Shown: positions 25,395 to 33,517 of the stretch, piece after piece
Position numbering within the stretch: the stretch's first letter is position 1
Layout: the number at the start of each line of letters is the position of its first letter
Source: Allobosea psychrotolerans
Lineage (GTDB): Bacteria > Pseudomonadota > Alphaproteobacteria > Rhizobiales > Beijerinckiaceae
Direction: 5' to 3'
NCBI RefSeq assembly: GCF_002917105.1
Contig: NZ_PQFZ01000025.1
Coordinates: 1-64,000, forward strand
DNA length: 64,000 nucleotides
Position numbers and translations under genes: made by a program
The notes under the pieces: model-generated
Databases searched by the model: none
The model's input: only the letters and a program-made list of their open reading frames with translations
Told to the model about the DNA's origin: nothing

Positions 25395-26293
25395 CAGAAA
25401 TCTCCCGACAGGCAAACGGAATCGAGATAGGCGAAGGCGCGCTTGTCGGTGTCGGTCTCGGCGAAGAAGCCGATGTTCAGCATGCACCAGAGGTTCTTCA
25501 TCGCCGGGATGCGGATGCAGTCATAGGTCGACATGTCGAAGACGCGGTCATTCACCTGGAAGCGCGTCGCCTGCATCGTCGCGAGGTCGAAGTCGAAGCG
25601 CAGATAGTGCCAGTTCACCTTGGTCGGGATCTCGTTGTAGCAGAGCCGCTGCTCGCCGCCCGGCAGGTCCTCCCAGTCGGTCGGGGCGAGATGGTAATGC
25701 GTGATCGTCTTGCCGGCCGTGCCGATCGGCTTGATCGGCGTCGTCTTGCGCTTGAACTGCCATTTCTGCAGATGCACGCCGTTCTCGGCGTTGAGGAAGC
25801 GCAGATGCGGCATCACCCGGTTGCCGCCCGCGCCATGCTGGTCGCCGACCTGGAGGTCGTAGAGGAAGCCGAAGGAGCGGATGTCGGTCTCCGAGAGCTG
25901 GAGCTCGGTCGCTTCGGGCTTGAAGGTGAAATAGGTCTCGAGCCGGATCGGGCCGGCCTTGCGAAAGGTCAGGCGCTTGATCGCGACATTCTGCGCACCC
26001 GTCTTCGGCCGTGTCGCGATCTTCAGCGCATAGGAGCCGTCGACCCCGCCATGCGAGCCGAAATCCCAGTTCGGCAAGGTCGAGAGCATGGCATGGCTGT
26101 GCTGGGCGTAGCCCGGCAGCATCGCGTCGAGCGAGTGCTCGTAATTGCCGACGAGCTGGGTCCAGCCGCACATGCCGCGGTCGAAATCATCGAGGCAGAT
26201 GATGCGCGGCAGGGGGTCGAAGCGGCTCAGGCTGGGATCGGCCTCGCGGATGGCGCGGCGCATGTCGTCGAGCTGCGAATTGGGTGAGGTCAT
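25394..26293 (-). CDS. Protein of unknown function in sugar-acid operon
   Basis: 299 residues, soluble, with no signal peptide. It is rich in aromatic residues and beta-strand-like stretches (DFDRGMCGWTQLVGNYEHS, GGVDGSYALKIATRP, FGFLYDLQVGDQHG), which recalls lectin-like or polysaccharide-lyase-like beta-sandwich folds, but I cannot assign a family. It follows the MalG-like permease gene by 6 bases on the same strand and is coupled to the 111-residue gene behind it. Conserved HYH and aromatic patches may form a carbohydrate-binding or catalytic site. Cytoplasmic location fits a role after uptake. Confidence 0.7.
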   Translation of the reverse strand: MTSPNSQLDDMRRAIREADPSLSRFDPLPRIICLDDFDRGMCGWTQLVGNYEHSLDAMLPGYAQHSHAMLSTLPNWDFGSHGGVDGSYALKIATRPKTGAQNVAIKRLTFRKAGPIRLETYFTFKPEATELQLSETDIRSFGFLYDLQVGDQHGAGGNRVMPHLRFLNAENGVHLQKWQFKRKTTPIKPIGTAGKTITHYHLAPTDWEDLPGGEQRLCYNEIPTKVNWHYLRFDFDLATMQATRFQVNDRVFDMSTYDCIRIPAMKNLWCMLNIGFFAETDTDKRAFAYLDSVCLSGDF

Positions 26294-26299
26294 TGGTTT

Positions 26300-27136
26300 C
26301 TACCCCTTCACCGCGCCGGCGGTCAGGCCGGCGACGAGATGCTTCTGCATGAGGATGACGAAGGCGAGCACCGGCAGGAGCTGGACGGTCGAGGCGGCGA
26401 AGAGCACGCCCCATTCGACGCCCTCGACCGCGCCGATCATCTCCGAGATCACCAAAGGCGCGGTCTTGGCCTTGGTGGTGGTGAAGATGAAGGCGAAGAG
26501 GAACTCGTTCCAGGCATAGACGATGACGAAGACCGCGACCGCGAGCATGCCCTGGGCCGCCATCGGCAGGATGACGCGCCAGACGATCTGCATCTGCGAC
26601 GCGCCGTCGATCATCGCCGCCTCGTCGAGCTCGCGCGGGATCTGGTCGATGAAGGTGCGCATCACGATGGTGCCGAGCGAGACGAAGAAGGTGGCGTAGA
26701 GCACGATCAGGATCAGATGCGTGTCGTTGAGGCCGAGCCAGTTCACCACCGGAAACAATGGCAGCGTGATCACGATCGGCGGGATCAAGCGGATGAAGAT
26801 CAGGAAGAAGGCTGAGGCCTGCAGACCCTTCGAGGCATGGCGCGAATAGGCGAAGCCGGCGAGCAACGAGACCAGGACGGCGAGCACGGTCGCGCCGACC
26901 GTGACGATGAAGCTGTTCCAGAGCCCGAAGAAGAAGTCGCCCCAGCGACTCCAGAGCAGTTCGTAATTCGCCAATGTCGGCGCGAAGCTGAAACGCGAGG
27001 TCAGCGAGAAGATATCGCGGTCCGATTTGAAGGACGACATCGCGATCAAAGCAATCGGCAGGACCGACCAGGCGACGATGACGAGGACGCCCAGCAGCTT
27101 CAGGATCAGGCGAGGGAGGGAGGGTGATTTAGACAT
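26300..27136 (-). CDS. ABC transporter permease, MalG type
   Basis: 278 residues with six membrane segments and an EAA loop (LDEAAMIDGASQMQIVWRVI). It is the second permease of a carbohydrate CUT1-type importer. It overlaps the MalF-like permease gene by 8 bases. The two permeases appear to be served by the binding proteins at 29990 and 31345 on the other strand. No ATPase gene lies in this cluster. Confidence 0.92.
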   Translation of the reverse strand: MSKSPSLPRLILKLLGVLVIVAWSVLPIALIAMSSFKSDRDIFSLTSRFSFAPTLANYELLWSRWGDFFFGLWNSFIVTVGATVLAVLVSLLAGFAYSRHASKGLQASAFFLIFIRLIPPIVITLPLFPVVNWLGLNDTHLILIVLYATFFVSLGTIVMRTFIDQIPRELDEAAMIDGASQMQIVWRVILPMAAQGMLAVAVFVIVYAWNEFLFAFIFTTTKAKTAPLVISEMIGAVEGVEWGVLFAASTVQLLPVLAFVILMQKHLVAGLTAGAVKG

Positions 27137-28004
27137 GCTTGCCGAACATCTCCCGGTAGAGCCGGCGCAGATAGAACAGCGCGAGCAGGAGCGAGGCGAG
27201 CACGAGCAGCCAGCCCGTGGCGGCAGCCGAGCCGAAGGCGTTGTAACGAAAGGCCTCGAGATAGAGATAGACCGCCAGCACCTCGGTGGTGCGCGCCGGC
27301 CCGCCGCCGGTCATCAGCCAGACCTCGGAGAACAGCCGGAAGGCGAAGATGTAGCGAAACAAGGCCGCGATCAGCAGGGCCGGCATCAGGAGCGGCAAGG
27401 TGATGCGGCGAAACGCGGTCCAGCTGCTGGCTCCGTCGATCGCGCCGGCCTCGTAGAGATCGCTCGGGATCGACAGCCTGGCGGCGTAGATGATGATGAA
27501 GGAGAAGGGCAGGTGCAGCCAGATCGAGAGCAGCGAGACCATGAACAGGCCATGGTTCGGCTTCACCGCCCATTCGATCGGAGGCAGGCCGACGAAGGAG
27601 AGCATCTGGCTCATCATCCCGACATCGGGCTCGAACAGATAGCGCCACATCACCACGGCCGAGACCTCGCTGACCGCATAGGGCGCGAGCACGATGGCGA
27701 GCAGGATCGGTCGGAACGGCACGCCCGAGGCGAAGAACAGCGCCATCAGGAGGCCGAGCAGCAGTTCGATATGCACGACCACGGCAACCACGATCACCGT
27801 GTTGACGAGCGCGCGCCAGAAATAGGGATCGCCCAGGACCTTGGCGTAGTTGGCGAGGCCGACGAAGCTTGCGGCCTGGCCGAAGGAGGACTGGTTCAGG
27901 CTGAGCCAGAACACATAGATCGCCGGCAGGAAGATGATGCCGCCGACCATGAGCTGGACGGGGCCGACCAGTGCGATGGCCGAAAGGGGCGTGCGTGCGG
28001 TCAT
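27129..28004 (-). CDS. ABC transporter permease, MalF type
   Basis: 291 residues from the ATG at 28004, which overlaps the stop of the enolase-family gene by one base (TGATG). It has six membrane segments and the EAA loop (YEAGAIDGASSWTAFRRIT). It forms the importer core with the permease at 26300. A longer open frame upstream lies within the enolase gene and is not used. Confidence 0.92.
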   Translation of the reverse strand: MTARTPLSAIALVGPVQLMVGGIIFLPAIYVFWLSLNQSSFGQAASFVGLANYAKVLGDPYFWRALVNTVIVVAVVVHIELLLGLLMALFFASGVPFRPILLAIVLAPYAVSEVSAVVMWRYLFEPDVGMMSQMLSFVGLPPIEWAVKPNHGLFMVSLLSIWLHLPFSFIIIYAARLSIPSDLYEAGAIDGASSWTAFRRITLPLLMPALLIAALFRYIFAFRLFSEVWLMTGGGPARTTEVLAVYLYLEAFRYNAFGSAAATGWLLVLASLLLALFYLRRLYREMFGKHV

Positions 28005-29128
28005 CAGGCGATCCGGAAACGCTTGAGCGCGTCGCGATCGATCTCGATGCCGAGGCCAGGGCCCTGCGGCACGGCGAGCTTGCCGTCGGTGAGCTGCCTG
28101 CCCTCGCCGACGATCGGATGCGTGAAAGCATCGCGCAGCGGGTTCTCGTAGACCATGCACTCGAAGGTGCGGAAGCTCTCCGCCGCCGCGGCGAGCTGGA
28201 GGCTGGCGGCGACGCAGATCGCGCCGGACCAGCCGACATGGGGGGCGTAGGCCGTGTTGAAGGCGGCGGCGAGTTCGGCGATGCGCCAGGTCTCGGTGAT
28301 GCCGCCCGAGCGCGTCACATCGGGCTGGATCAGCCCCAGCGAACGGTCCCGCAGCATGATCAGCGCCTCGGAGGCGACATAGTCGCTTTCGCCCGCCGCG
28401 AGCCTGATCGGCAGGTGCTGGGCGAGCCGACGATAACCCTCGCGATCATGCGGTGCGATCGGCTCCTCGAAGAAGCCATAGCCGAGATCGGCCAGCGCCC
28501 GGCCGACGATCAGCGCGTCATCGACATCATAGGCCCAGTTGGCGTCGACATAGAGGGAGATGTCGTCGCCCGCGAGCTTGCGGACGAACCGCGCCCTGGC
28601 GATCGCGTCCTTCAGCGGGTGGCCGAGCTTGACCTTGATCTCGCGGAAGCCGGCTTTCAGCGCCGCCGCAACCTCTGCTTCCACAGTCGCATCGTCGAGC
28701 CAGTTGATCGAGGAGGCATAGGCCGCGACCTCGCTGCGCCCGATGCCGCCGAGCAGCTTGTGGATCGGCAGGCCGGCCTGTTTGCCGGCGATGTCCCAGA
28801 GCGCGATGTCGACACCCGCGATCGCCTCGACCAATTGCCCGCCGGGGCGGCCGGAAAGCGCAGCACGCATCGTCTTCCAATGCGCGCGCCGGTCGGCCGG
28901 GGCCTTGCCGATCAGGCGGGGGCCGAGCACCTCCTCGATCAACCGCGCGTAGCCGGCCGCGCCGCGCCGCGCCAGGGCCTCGCCGAACCCCACCACGCCG
29001 TCGCTGGTCACGACCTCGACGACGACAAGCTCGATGGCGGGATAGTCGCCCTGCGAGGTGCGCTGCACCTTGGCAAGCGTGGCGCGCAAGGGATGCGCGA
29101 TGATCTGCGTGATACGGCTTGCCGTCAT
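28004..29128 (-). CDS. Mandelate racemase/enolase-superfamily sugar acid dehydratase or racemase
   Basis: 374 residues of the enolase superfamily with full catalytic machinery: KVK at 165-167, metal ligands Asp 195 (YVDANWAY), Glu 221 (FFEEPI) and Glu 247 (AAGESD), and the base His 297 in APHVGW. That places it in the mandelate racemase subgroup, whose members mostly dehydrate acid sugars to 2-keto-3-deoxy sugars. The particular acid sugar cannot be told from motifs alone. It is first in the operon with the two permeases and the two unknown proteins, and divergent from the GntR regulator, so its substrate is likely the imported compound. Confidence 0.9.
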   Translation of the reverse strand: MTASRITQIIAHPLRATLAKVQRTSQGDYPAIELVVVEVVTSDGVVGFGEALARRGAAGYARLIEEVLGPRLIGKAPADRRAHWKTMRAALSGRPGGQLVEAIAGVDIALWDIAGKQAGLPIHKLLGGIGRSEVAAYASSINWLDDATVEAEVAAALKAGFREIKVKLGHPLKDAIARARFVRKLAGDDISLYVDANWAYDVDDALIVGRALADLGYGFFEEPIAPHDREGYRRLAQHLPIRLAAGESDYVASEALIMLRDRSLGLIQPDVTRSGGITETWRIAELAAAFNTAYAPHVGWSGAICVAASLQLAAAAESFRTFECMVYENPLRDAFTHPIVGEGRQLTDGKLAVPQGPGLGIEIDRDALKRFRIA

Positions 29129-29159
29129 GGCGGCGCTGTCCTCCCCAGGACATTAAACT

Positions 29160-29177
29160 TATCTGATAGGTTGATCA
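29160..29177. promoter_or_regulatory. Candidate GntR operator
   Basis: TATCTGATA (29160-29168) is a 4-bp inverted repeat around one base, followed closely by TGATCA (29172-29177). It lies in the 98-base gap between the divergent enolase-family and GntR/FCD genes and just after A+T-rich AAACTT. It is the only dyad I see there. Confidence 0.4.
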
Positions 29178-29226
29178 GTTGCAAAGATGAGCGGCATCTG
29201 TCAATCATCAATTCATGGAGACGATG

Positions 29227-30018
29227 ATGAACGACGCCGCCCTGACAGCCGCGATCGACAGCGACCCGTTCGGCGGGTCCGATGTCGTGCCGACGCGGCT
29301 CGGCGACGCGCTGATCGCGCGCATCACCCAAGCGATCCATGACGGACGGTTGAAGCCGGGCGACGCGCTGCCCTCGGAATCGCGGATCGCGGCCTCCTTC
29401 GGCGTCAGCAAGCCGATCGCGCGCGAGGCCATTCGCCAGCTCGCGGCGATGGGCGTGGTTCATATCCAGCAGGGCAAGGTCACGCGCGTACAGGCGCTGA
29501 ACGCCGCCCCGCTCGACCGCTTCTTCCGCTTCGCCGTCAGCGGCAGCAAGACCGGGTTGATCCAGGCGGTCGAACTGCGCCGCATCCTCGAACCGCCGAT
29601 CGCCGCCCATAGCGCCGAGCGCCGCAGCGAAGCCGATCTCGAGCGCCTGCGCGGGATTCTGCAGCGCATGGAAGCCGCGCTCGGCGACGTGCCGCGCTGG
29701 ATCGAGGCCGATCTCGATTTCCACGAGGCGATCGCCGCGTCATCGGGCAACCGCCTGCTCGATTTCCAGATCAGGGGCCTGCGCCCGGTGATCCGGCAGG
29801 TGATGGAGATCTTCAATTCGCGCGAGGCCCGCACCCAGGCCGATTGGCGCAAGACCTATGAGCGGCATGTCCGCGTCGTCGAGGCCATCGCCATCGGCGA
29901 CATTGCTGCGGCGCAGGCCGCCATGAACAAGCATTTCGAAGCGGCTGAAGCCGCCATCGCGGAAATCGCGGCATCCCGGGAGGAATACCATGACGACAGG
30001 ACAAGGGCTCGACCGTAG
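29227..30018 (+). CDS. GntR-family regulator with FCD domain
   Basis: About 263 residues: a GntR winged helix-turn-helix (about 20-85; GDALPSESRIAASFGVSKPIAREAIRQL-like, in two parts) then an all-helical FCD effector domain with metal-type residues (DLDFHEAI and later His residues). FCD regulators often bind carboxylic or sugar acids. I prefer ATG 29227, with GGAG 6 bases upstream; ATG codons at 29215 and 29224 are alternatives. Its 3' end overlaps the start of the binding-protein gene by 29 bases. It probably represses the divergent enolase/permease operon and its own operon. Confidence 0.88.
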   Translation: MNDAALTAAIDSDPFGGSDVVPTRLGDALIARITQAIHDGRLKPGDALPSESRIAASFGVSKPIAREAIRQLAAMGVVHIQQGKVTRVQALNAAPLDRFFRFAVSGSKTGLIQAVELRRILEPPIAAHSAERRSEADLERLRGILQRMEAALGDVPRWIEADLDFHEAIAASSGNRLLDFQIRGLRPVIRQVMEIFNSREARTQADWRKTYERHVRVVEAIAIGDIAAAQAAMNKHFEAAEAAIAEIAASREEYHDDRTRARP

Positions 30019-31288
30019 AGAACTGCTAGGTGGCCTCGCGGGTCTGAGTTTCGCCGGGCTGGGCGCTGCGCCCGCCCTCGCGCAGGCCGGTCCGCTCAAC
30101 GTCTTCGCTCACCGCGTCATGCAGACGGTCGCGACCGGCGCGCAGGGCGGCGACATCACCAGGGACTGGAGCCAGAAGACCGGCGCCACGATCCAGTGGA
30201 CGACCTTCGACACCGGCCCGCTGCAGGAACGCTTGTTCCGCGAGGCGAGCCTCGGCGAGACCTCGGTCGATGTCGGCTTCCTCCTGAACACCCAGGCGAT
30301 CCCGCGCGCCGCCAATCTGTTCGAACCACTCGACGACTATCTCAAGCGCGACCCGCTGGAGGATGCACCCGACATCTTCCCGGGGCTGATGGAGGGGATG
30401 AAGGTCGGCGGAAAGCAGCTCGCCATCCCCTTCCGCCATGCCTCCTCGGGCCTGCACTACAATGAGGAGCTTCTGGCCGAGAAGGGCTTCAGCAAGCCCC
30501 CAGCGACGATCGAGGAGATGGTCGAGATCGCGCGCGCCTGCACCTATCGCCGCAGCGACGGCACGGCGGTGACGGGCCTGTGCATGCCAGGCGTGACCTA
30601 TCCCAATGTGATCGACATCGCGCGCGCCTGGGATGGCGACTTCATCACGCCGGACTTCAAATGCGTCGCCGACCAGCCGGCCATGCTGAACGCGATCAAG
30701 CTCTTGCGCGCACTCTTCGAAAGCGGGGCGTTTCCGCGCAATTTCGCGACGCTCTCGCCCGAGGACGTCAATGTCTGGATGCAGACTGGCCGCGCCGCGA
30801 TGAGCCTGCAGAGCATGGGCCGCAACCGCATCTACAACGACCCGCAGAAGTCGAAATTTCCCGGCAAGATCAAGACGATCGCGGTGCCGGCCTCGAAGAC
30901 GCTCGCCGGGAAATATGACGCCGCGCCGGCCAAGGTCGAGTTCTGGGGTCTCGTCATTCCCAGGAACGCCAGGCGCAAGGAGCTCTCCTGGAGCTTCATC
31001 AAGGCGATGGTTGCAAAGGAGGCGACGCTGAAGGCGGCGCTCAATGGCAACGGCCCGGTGCGCGCCTCGACCTATGCCGAGGCAGGCTTCGCCGGCACCG
31101 TGCCCTATGCAGCCGAGGAGCTGAAGGTGCTGAAGGTGGCGCGCGTGCCGATGCCCGCCTTCGATGAAGCCGCACGTGCCGGCGACCTGTTCAAGGAAGA
31201 AGCGGAAGCGGCCGTGCTCGGGCTGAAGACGCCGGAGGAGGCGATGGCCTCGCTGGTCAAGCGCGTGCAGCCGCTGCTGCCCGCCTGA
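29990..31288 (+). CDS. ABC transporter extracellular solute-binding protein (copy 1 of tandem pair)
   Basis: 432 residues with a Tat-like signal (LDRRELLGGLAGLSFAGLGA; probable cleavage near ALAQA). The body is a family 1 carbohydrate-binding protein. GGGAGG lies 6 bases before the ATG. It shares many blocks with the next protein (FREASLGET, TRDxSxKxGAxIxWxTF, FPRNFAT, WMQTGRAAMS, ALNGNGPVRASTY), so the two are tandem paralogues. Its gene overlaps the GntR gene. It likely feeds the permeases encoded divergently at 26300-28004. Confidence 0.9.
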   Translation: MTTGQGLDRRELLGGLAGLSFAGLGAAPALAQAGPLNVFAHRVMQTVATGAQGGDITRDWSQKTGATIQWTTFDTGPLQERLFREASLGETSVDVGFLLNTQAIPRAANLFEPLDDYLKRDPLEDAPDIFPGLMEGMKVGGKQLAIPFRHASSGLHYNEELLAEKGFSKPPATIEEMVEIARACTYRRSDGTAVTGLCMPGVTYPNVIDIARAWDGDFITPDFKCVADQPAMLNAIKLLRALFESGAFPRNFATLSPEDVNVWMQTGRAAMSLQSMGRNRIYNDPQKSKFPGKIKTIAVPASKTLAGKYDAAPAKVEFWGLVIPRNARRKELSWSFIKAMVAKEATLKAALNGNGPVRASTYAEAGFAGTVPYAAEELKVLKVARVPMPAFDEAARAGDLFKEEAEAAVLGLKTPEEAMASLVKRVQPLLPA

Positions 31289-31344
31289 GATCGACCACAT
31301 GACAACGCGCGAGACAGCGCGAGCCAAACCCTCGGAGGACAAGC

Positions 31345-32634
31345 ATGACCATATCCATCTCGCGTCGCGCATTCGGCCTGATCTCGGGCGGCGCCGCGGC
31401 CTCGCTCGCCTTGCCGCGCATCGCCCGCGCCCAGGCGAAAACCGTCACCGCGCTCGGCCATCGCGTCCATCAGACCTCGGCCACGACCGGGCCGGGCGGC
31501 GACGCCACGGAAGCCTGGCGCAAGCAATCGGGCGCGAGCATCAACTGGGTCACCTTCGGCGACGTCAACGCCATCCATGAGCGGCTGCTGCGCGAGGCGA
31601 CGCTGGGCGAGACCACGATCGACGTCGCCTATCTGCTCAACGGGCGGGCCGTGCCGCGCAATCTCAAGCTGTTCGAGCCGCTCGACGCCCTGCTGAAGCA
31701 ATCGGCCATCGAGGCGATGGATGATTTCGCACCGGGCCTGACCGCGCCGATGAAGCTCGACGGCGCGCTGCACGGCATCCCCGTCCGCCACGCCACCAAC
31801 GCGCTGATCTACAACGAGGCGATCCTGGAGGAGCGCGGCGTCAGCAAGCTGCCGACCAGTTTCGAGGACTTGGCCGAGCTTGCCCGCAAGCTGACCTTCA
31901 AGCGCGACGACGGCACGCAGGTGAACGGCCTCGCCTTCACCGCCGTCTTCGCCTCGAACTTCCTGACGCTCGCGCGCTGTCTCGGCGGCGACTACATGAC
32001 CACAGACGGCAAGCTCGTCGCCAACGAGCCCGGCATGGTCAAGGCGCTGACGCTGCTGGCGGATTTCTACAAGGCCGGCGTGCTGCCGCGCAATTTCGCG
32101 ACCGTGAACAATGAAGAGATCACGACCTGGATGCAGCAGGGCCGTGCCGCGATGACGATCAACCCCTTCGCGCGGCTCGTGGCCTATAACGACCCGGCCA
32201 AGGGCAAATATGGCGGGCGCTTCAAATCGCTGCTGCCGCCGATGGCCGCGGATCTGGCCGGCAAGGTCACCTACGCGCCAACGACCGAATTCTGGTCGCT
32301 GGTGATTCCGAAGAATGCGAAGCAGAAACCGCTGAGCTGGGAGATGATCCGGGCGCTGTCGTCCAAGGCCGGGACCTTGGCCATGGCCCTGAACGGCAAC
32401 GGCCCGACGCGGGTTTCGACCTATACCAACGAGAAGCTGAAAGCCGCCATGCCCTATGCCGCCGACGAGGCTGCCGCGCTCAAGGCCTCGCGCATCCATC
32501 TGCCGGCATTCGACGAGCAGGCCCGCGCCCACGACATCTTCCTGGAGGAGACGCAGGCCGCCGTGCTCGGCATCAAGCCGCCGCAACAGGCGATGGATGA
32601 CGCGGTGAAGCGCGTGAAGCCGCTGCTCGGCTGA
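31345..32634 (+). CDS. ABC transporter extracellular solute-binding protein (copy 2 of tandem pair)
   Basis: 429 residues with a Tat-like signal (SRRAFGLISGGAAASLALP) and family 1 binding-protein body. GGAGG lies upstream of the ATG. It parallels the protein at 29990 over nearly its whole length (REATLGETTIDVAYLLN versus REASLGETSVDVGFLLN), indicating an old tandem duplication. Divergence in the middle third may give different ligand preference. Its stop overlaps the start of the SDR gene by one base. Confidence 0.9.
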   Translation: MTISISRRAFGLISGGAAASLALPRIARAQAKTVTALGHRVHQTSATTGPGGDATEAWRKQSGASINWVTFGDVNAIHERLLREATLGETTIDVAYLLNGRAVPRNLKLFEPLDALLKQSAIEAMDDFAPGLTAPMKLDGALHGIPVRHATNALIYNEAILEERGVSKLPTSFEDLAELARKLTFKRDDGTQVNGLAFTAVFASNFLTLARCLGGDYMTTDGKLVANEPGMVKALTLLADFYKAGVLPRNFATVNNEEITTWMQQGRAAMTINPFARLVAYNDPAKGKYGGRFKSLLPPMAADLAGKVTYAPTTEFWSLVIPKNAKQKPLSWEMIRALSSKAGTLAMALNGNGPTRVSTYTNEKLKAAMPYAADEAAALKASRIHLPAFDEQARAHDIFLEETQAAVLGIKPPQQAMDDAVKRVKPLLG

Positions 32635-33386
32635 TGGGCGAGACGCTGTCAGGATGCGTCGCCCTCGTCACGGGCGCAGCGCGCGGGATCGGGTTTGCGA
32701 TTGCCACCGCGCTGGCGGAAGCCGGCGCGCATGCGATCCTGCATGATCGCGACCGGGAGGCGGCCCAGGCCGCGACGGCCGCACTTCTCGGCAGCGGAGC
32801 CTCGGCCTCCAGCCTGATCGCCGATCTCGCCGAGCCCCTGGCTCCCGCCGCCATGCTGACGGAACTTCGGGCGCGCGGATCTGAGCCCGACATTCTCGTG
32901 CTCTGCGCCTCCGCGGAAATCCGCGAGAGCTGGGATACGGTCAGCGACAAGGCCCTGCGGGTCCAGAGCGAGGTCAATCTGCACGCGACCGCGCGATTGA
33001 TCCGCAGCTTCCTGCCCGGCATGGTGGCGCGCGGTTTCGGCAGGATCATCGCGATCGGCTCGGTGCAGGAGGCACGCGCCAATGCCGACTGCTTCTACTA
33101 CGCCGCGACCAAGGCGGCGCAGACCAGCATGATCCTCACCCTCGCCCGCACGCTGCGCGCGCCGGACGTGACCTGCAACGTGATCCAGCCCGGCGCCATC
33201 CGGACGGAACGCAACCGCGCGGTCCTGGCCGAACCCGGCCGCGAGGCGCTCGCGCTGGAGCGCATCCCGCTCGGACGGATAGGCGCGCCGCAGGACTGCG
33301 CCGGGATAGCGCGGCTGCTGTGCTCGCCCGAAGGCGCCTATATCAACGGCGCCGAGATCGCCGTCGATGGCGGCATGCGCTTGTAA
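32634..33386 (+). CDS. SDR-family oxidoreductase
   Basis: 250 residues of the classical short-chain dehydrogenase fold: TGAARGIG (about 14-21) binds NAD(P), and the catalytic YYAATK (Tyr-x-x-x-Lys) is intact. The usual NNAG motif is replaced by CASAE, which is unusual but tolerated in some SDRs. The C-terminal GAEIAVDGGMRL is typical. It is translationally coupled to the second binding-protein gene, so it probably oxidises or reduces the imported sugar (acid) or a pathway intermediate. Confidence 0.88.
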   Translation: MGETLSGCVALVTGAARGIGFAIATALAEAGAHAILHDRDREAAQAATAALLGSGASASSLIADLAEPLAPAAMLTELRARGSEPDILVLCASAEIRESWDTVSDKALRVQSEVNLHATARLIRSFLPGMVARGFGRIIAIGSVQEARANADCFYYAATKAAQTSMILTLARTLRAPDVTCNVIQPGAIRTERNRAVLAEPGREALALERIPLGRIGAPQDCAGIARLLCSPEGAYINGAEIAVDGGMRL

Positions 33387-33394
33387 CTGCGCTC

Positions 33395-33445
33395 AGAGCA
33401 TGATGCCGAAAAGTGGGAACCGGTTTTCGGACGACATCATGCTCT
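33395..33445. repeat. Palindromic intergenic repeat (REP-like)
   Basis: AGAGCATGATG (33395-33405) pairs with CATCATGCTCT (33435-33445), with inner CCGAAAA/TTTTCGG arms. Elements of this design are familiar from Rhizobiales genomes. It follows the SDR stop. Confidence 0.75.
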
Positions 33446-33470
33446 AACGCTTTGATGAGAGGCGGATTCA

Positions 33471-33509
33471 GGTTTCAGACGGGATCATTTTTTGATCCCG
33501 TCTGAAACC
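33471..33509. terminator. Long perfect hairpin, probable bidirectional terminator
   Basis: GGTTTCAGACGGGATCA (33471-33487) and its exact complement TGATCCCGTCTGAAACC (33493-33509) form a 17-bp stem with a TTTTT loop, between the convergent SDR and HyuB genes. There is no T-tract after the stem on the plus strand. Confidence 0.6.
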
Positions 33510-33517
33510 ATCCGGCA

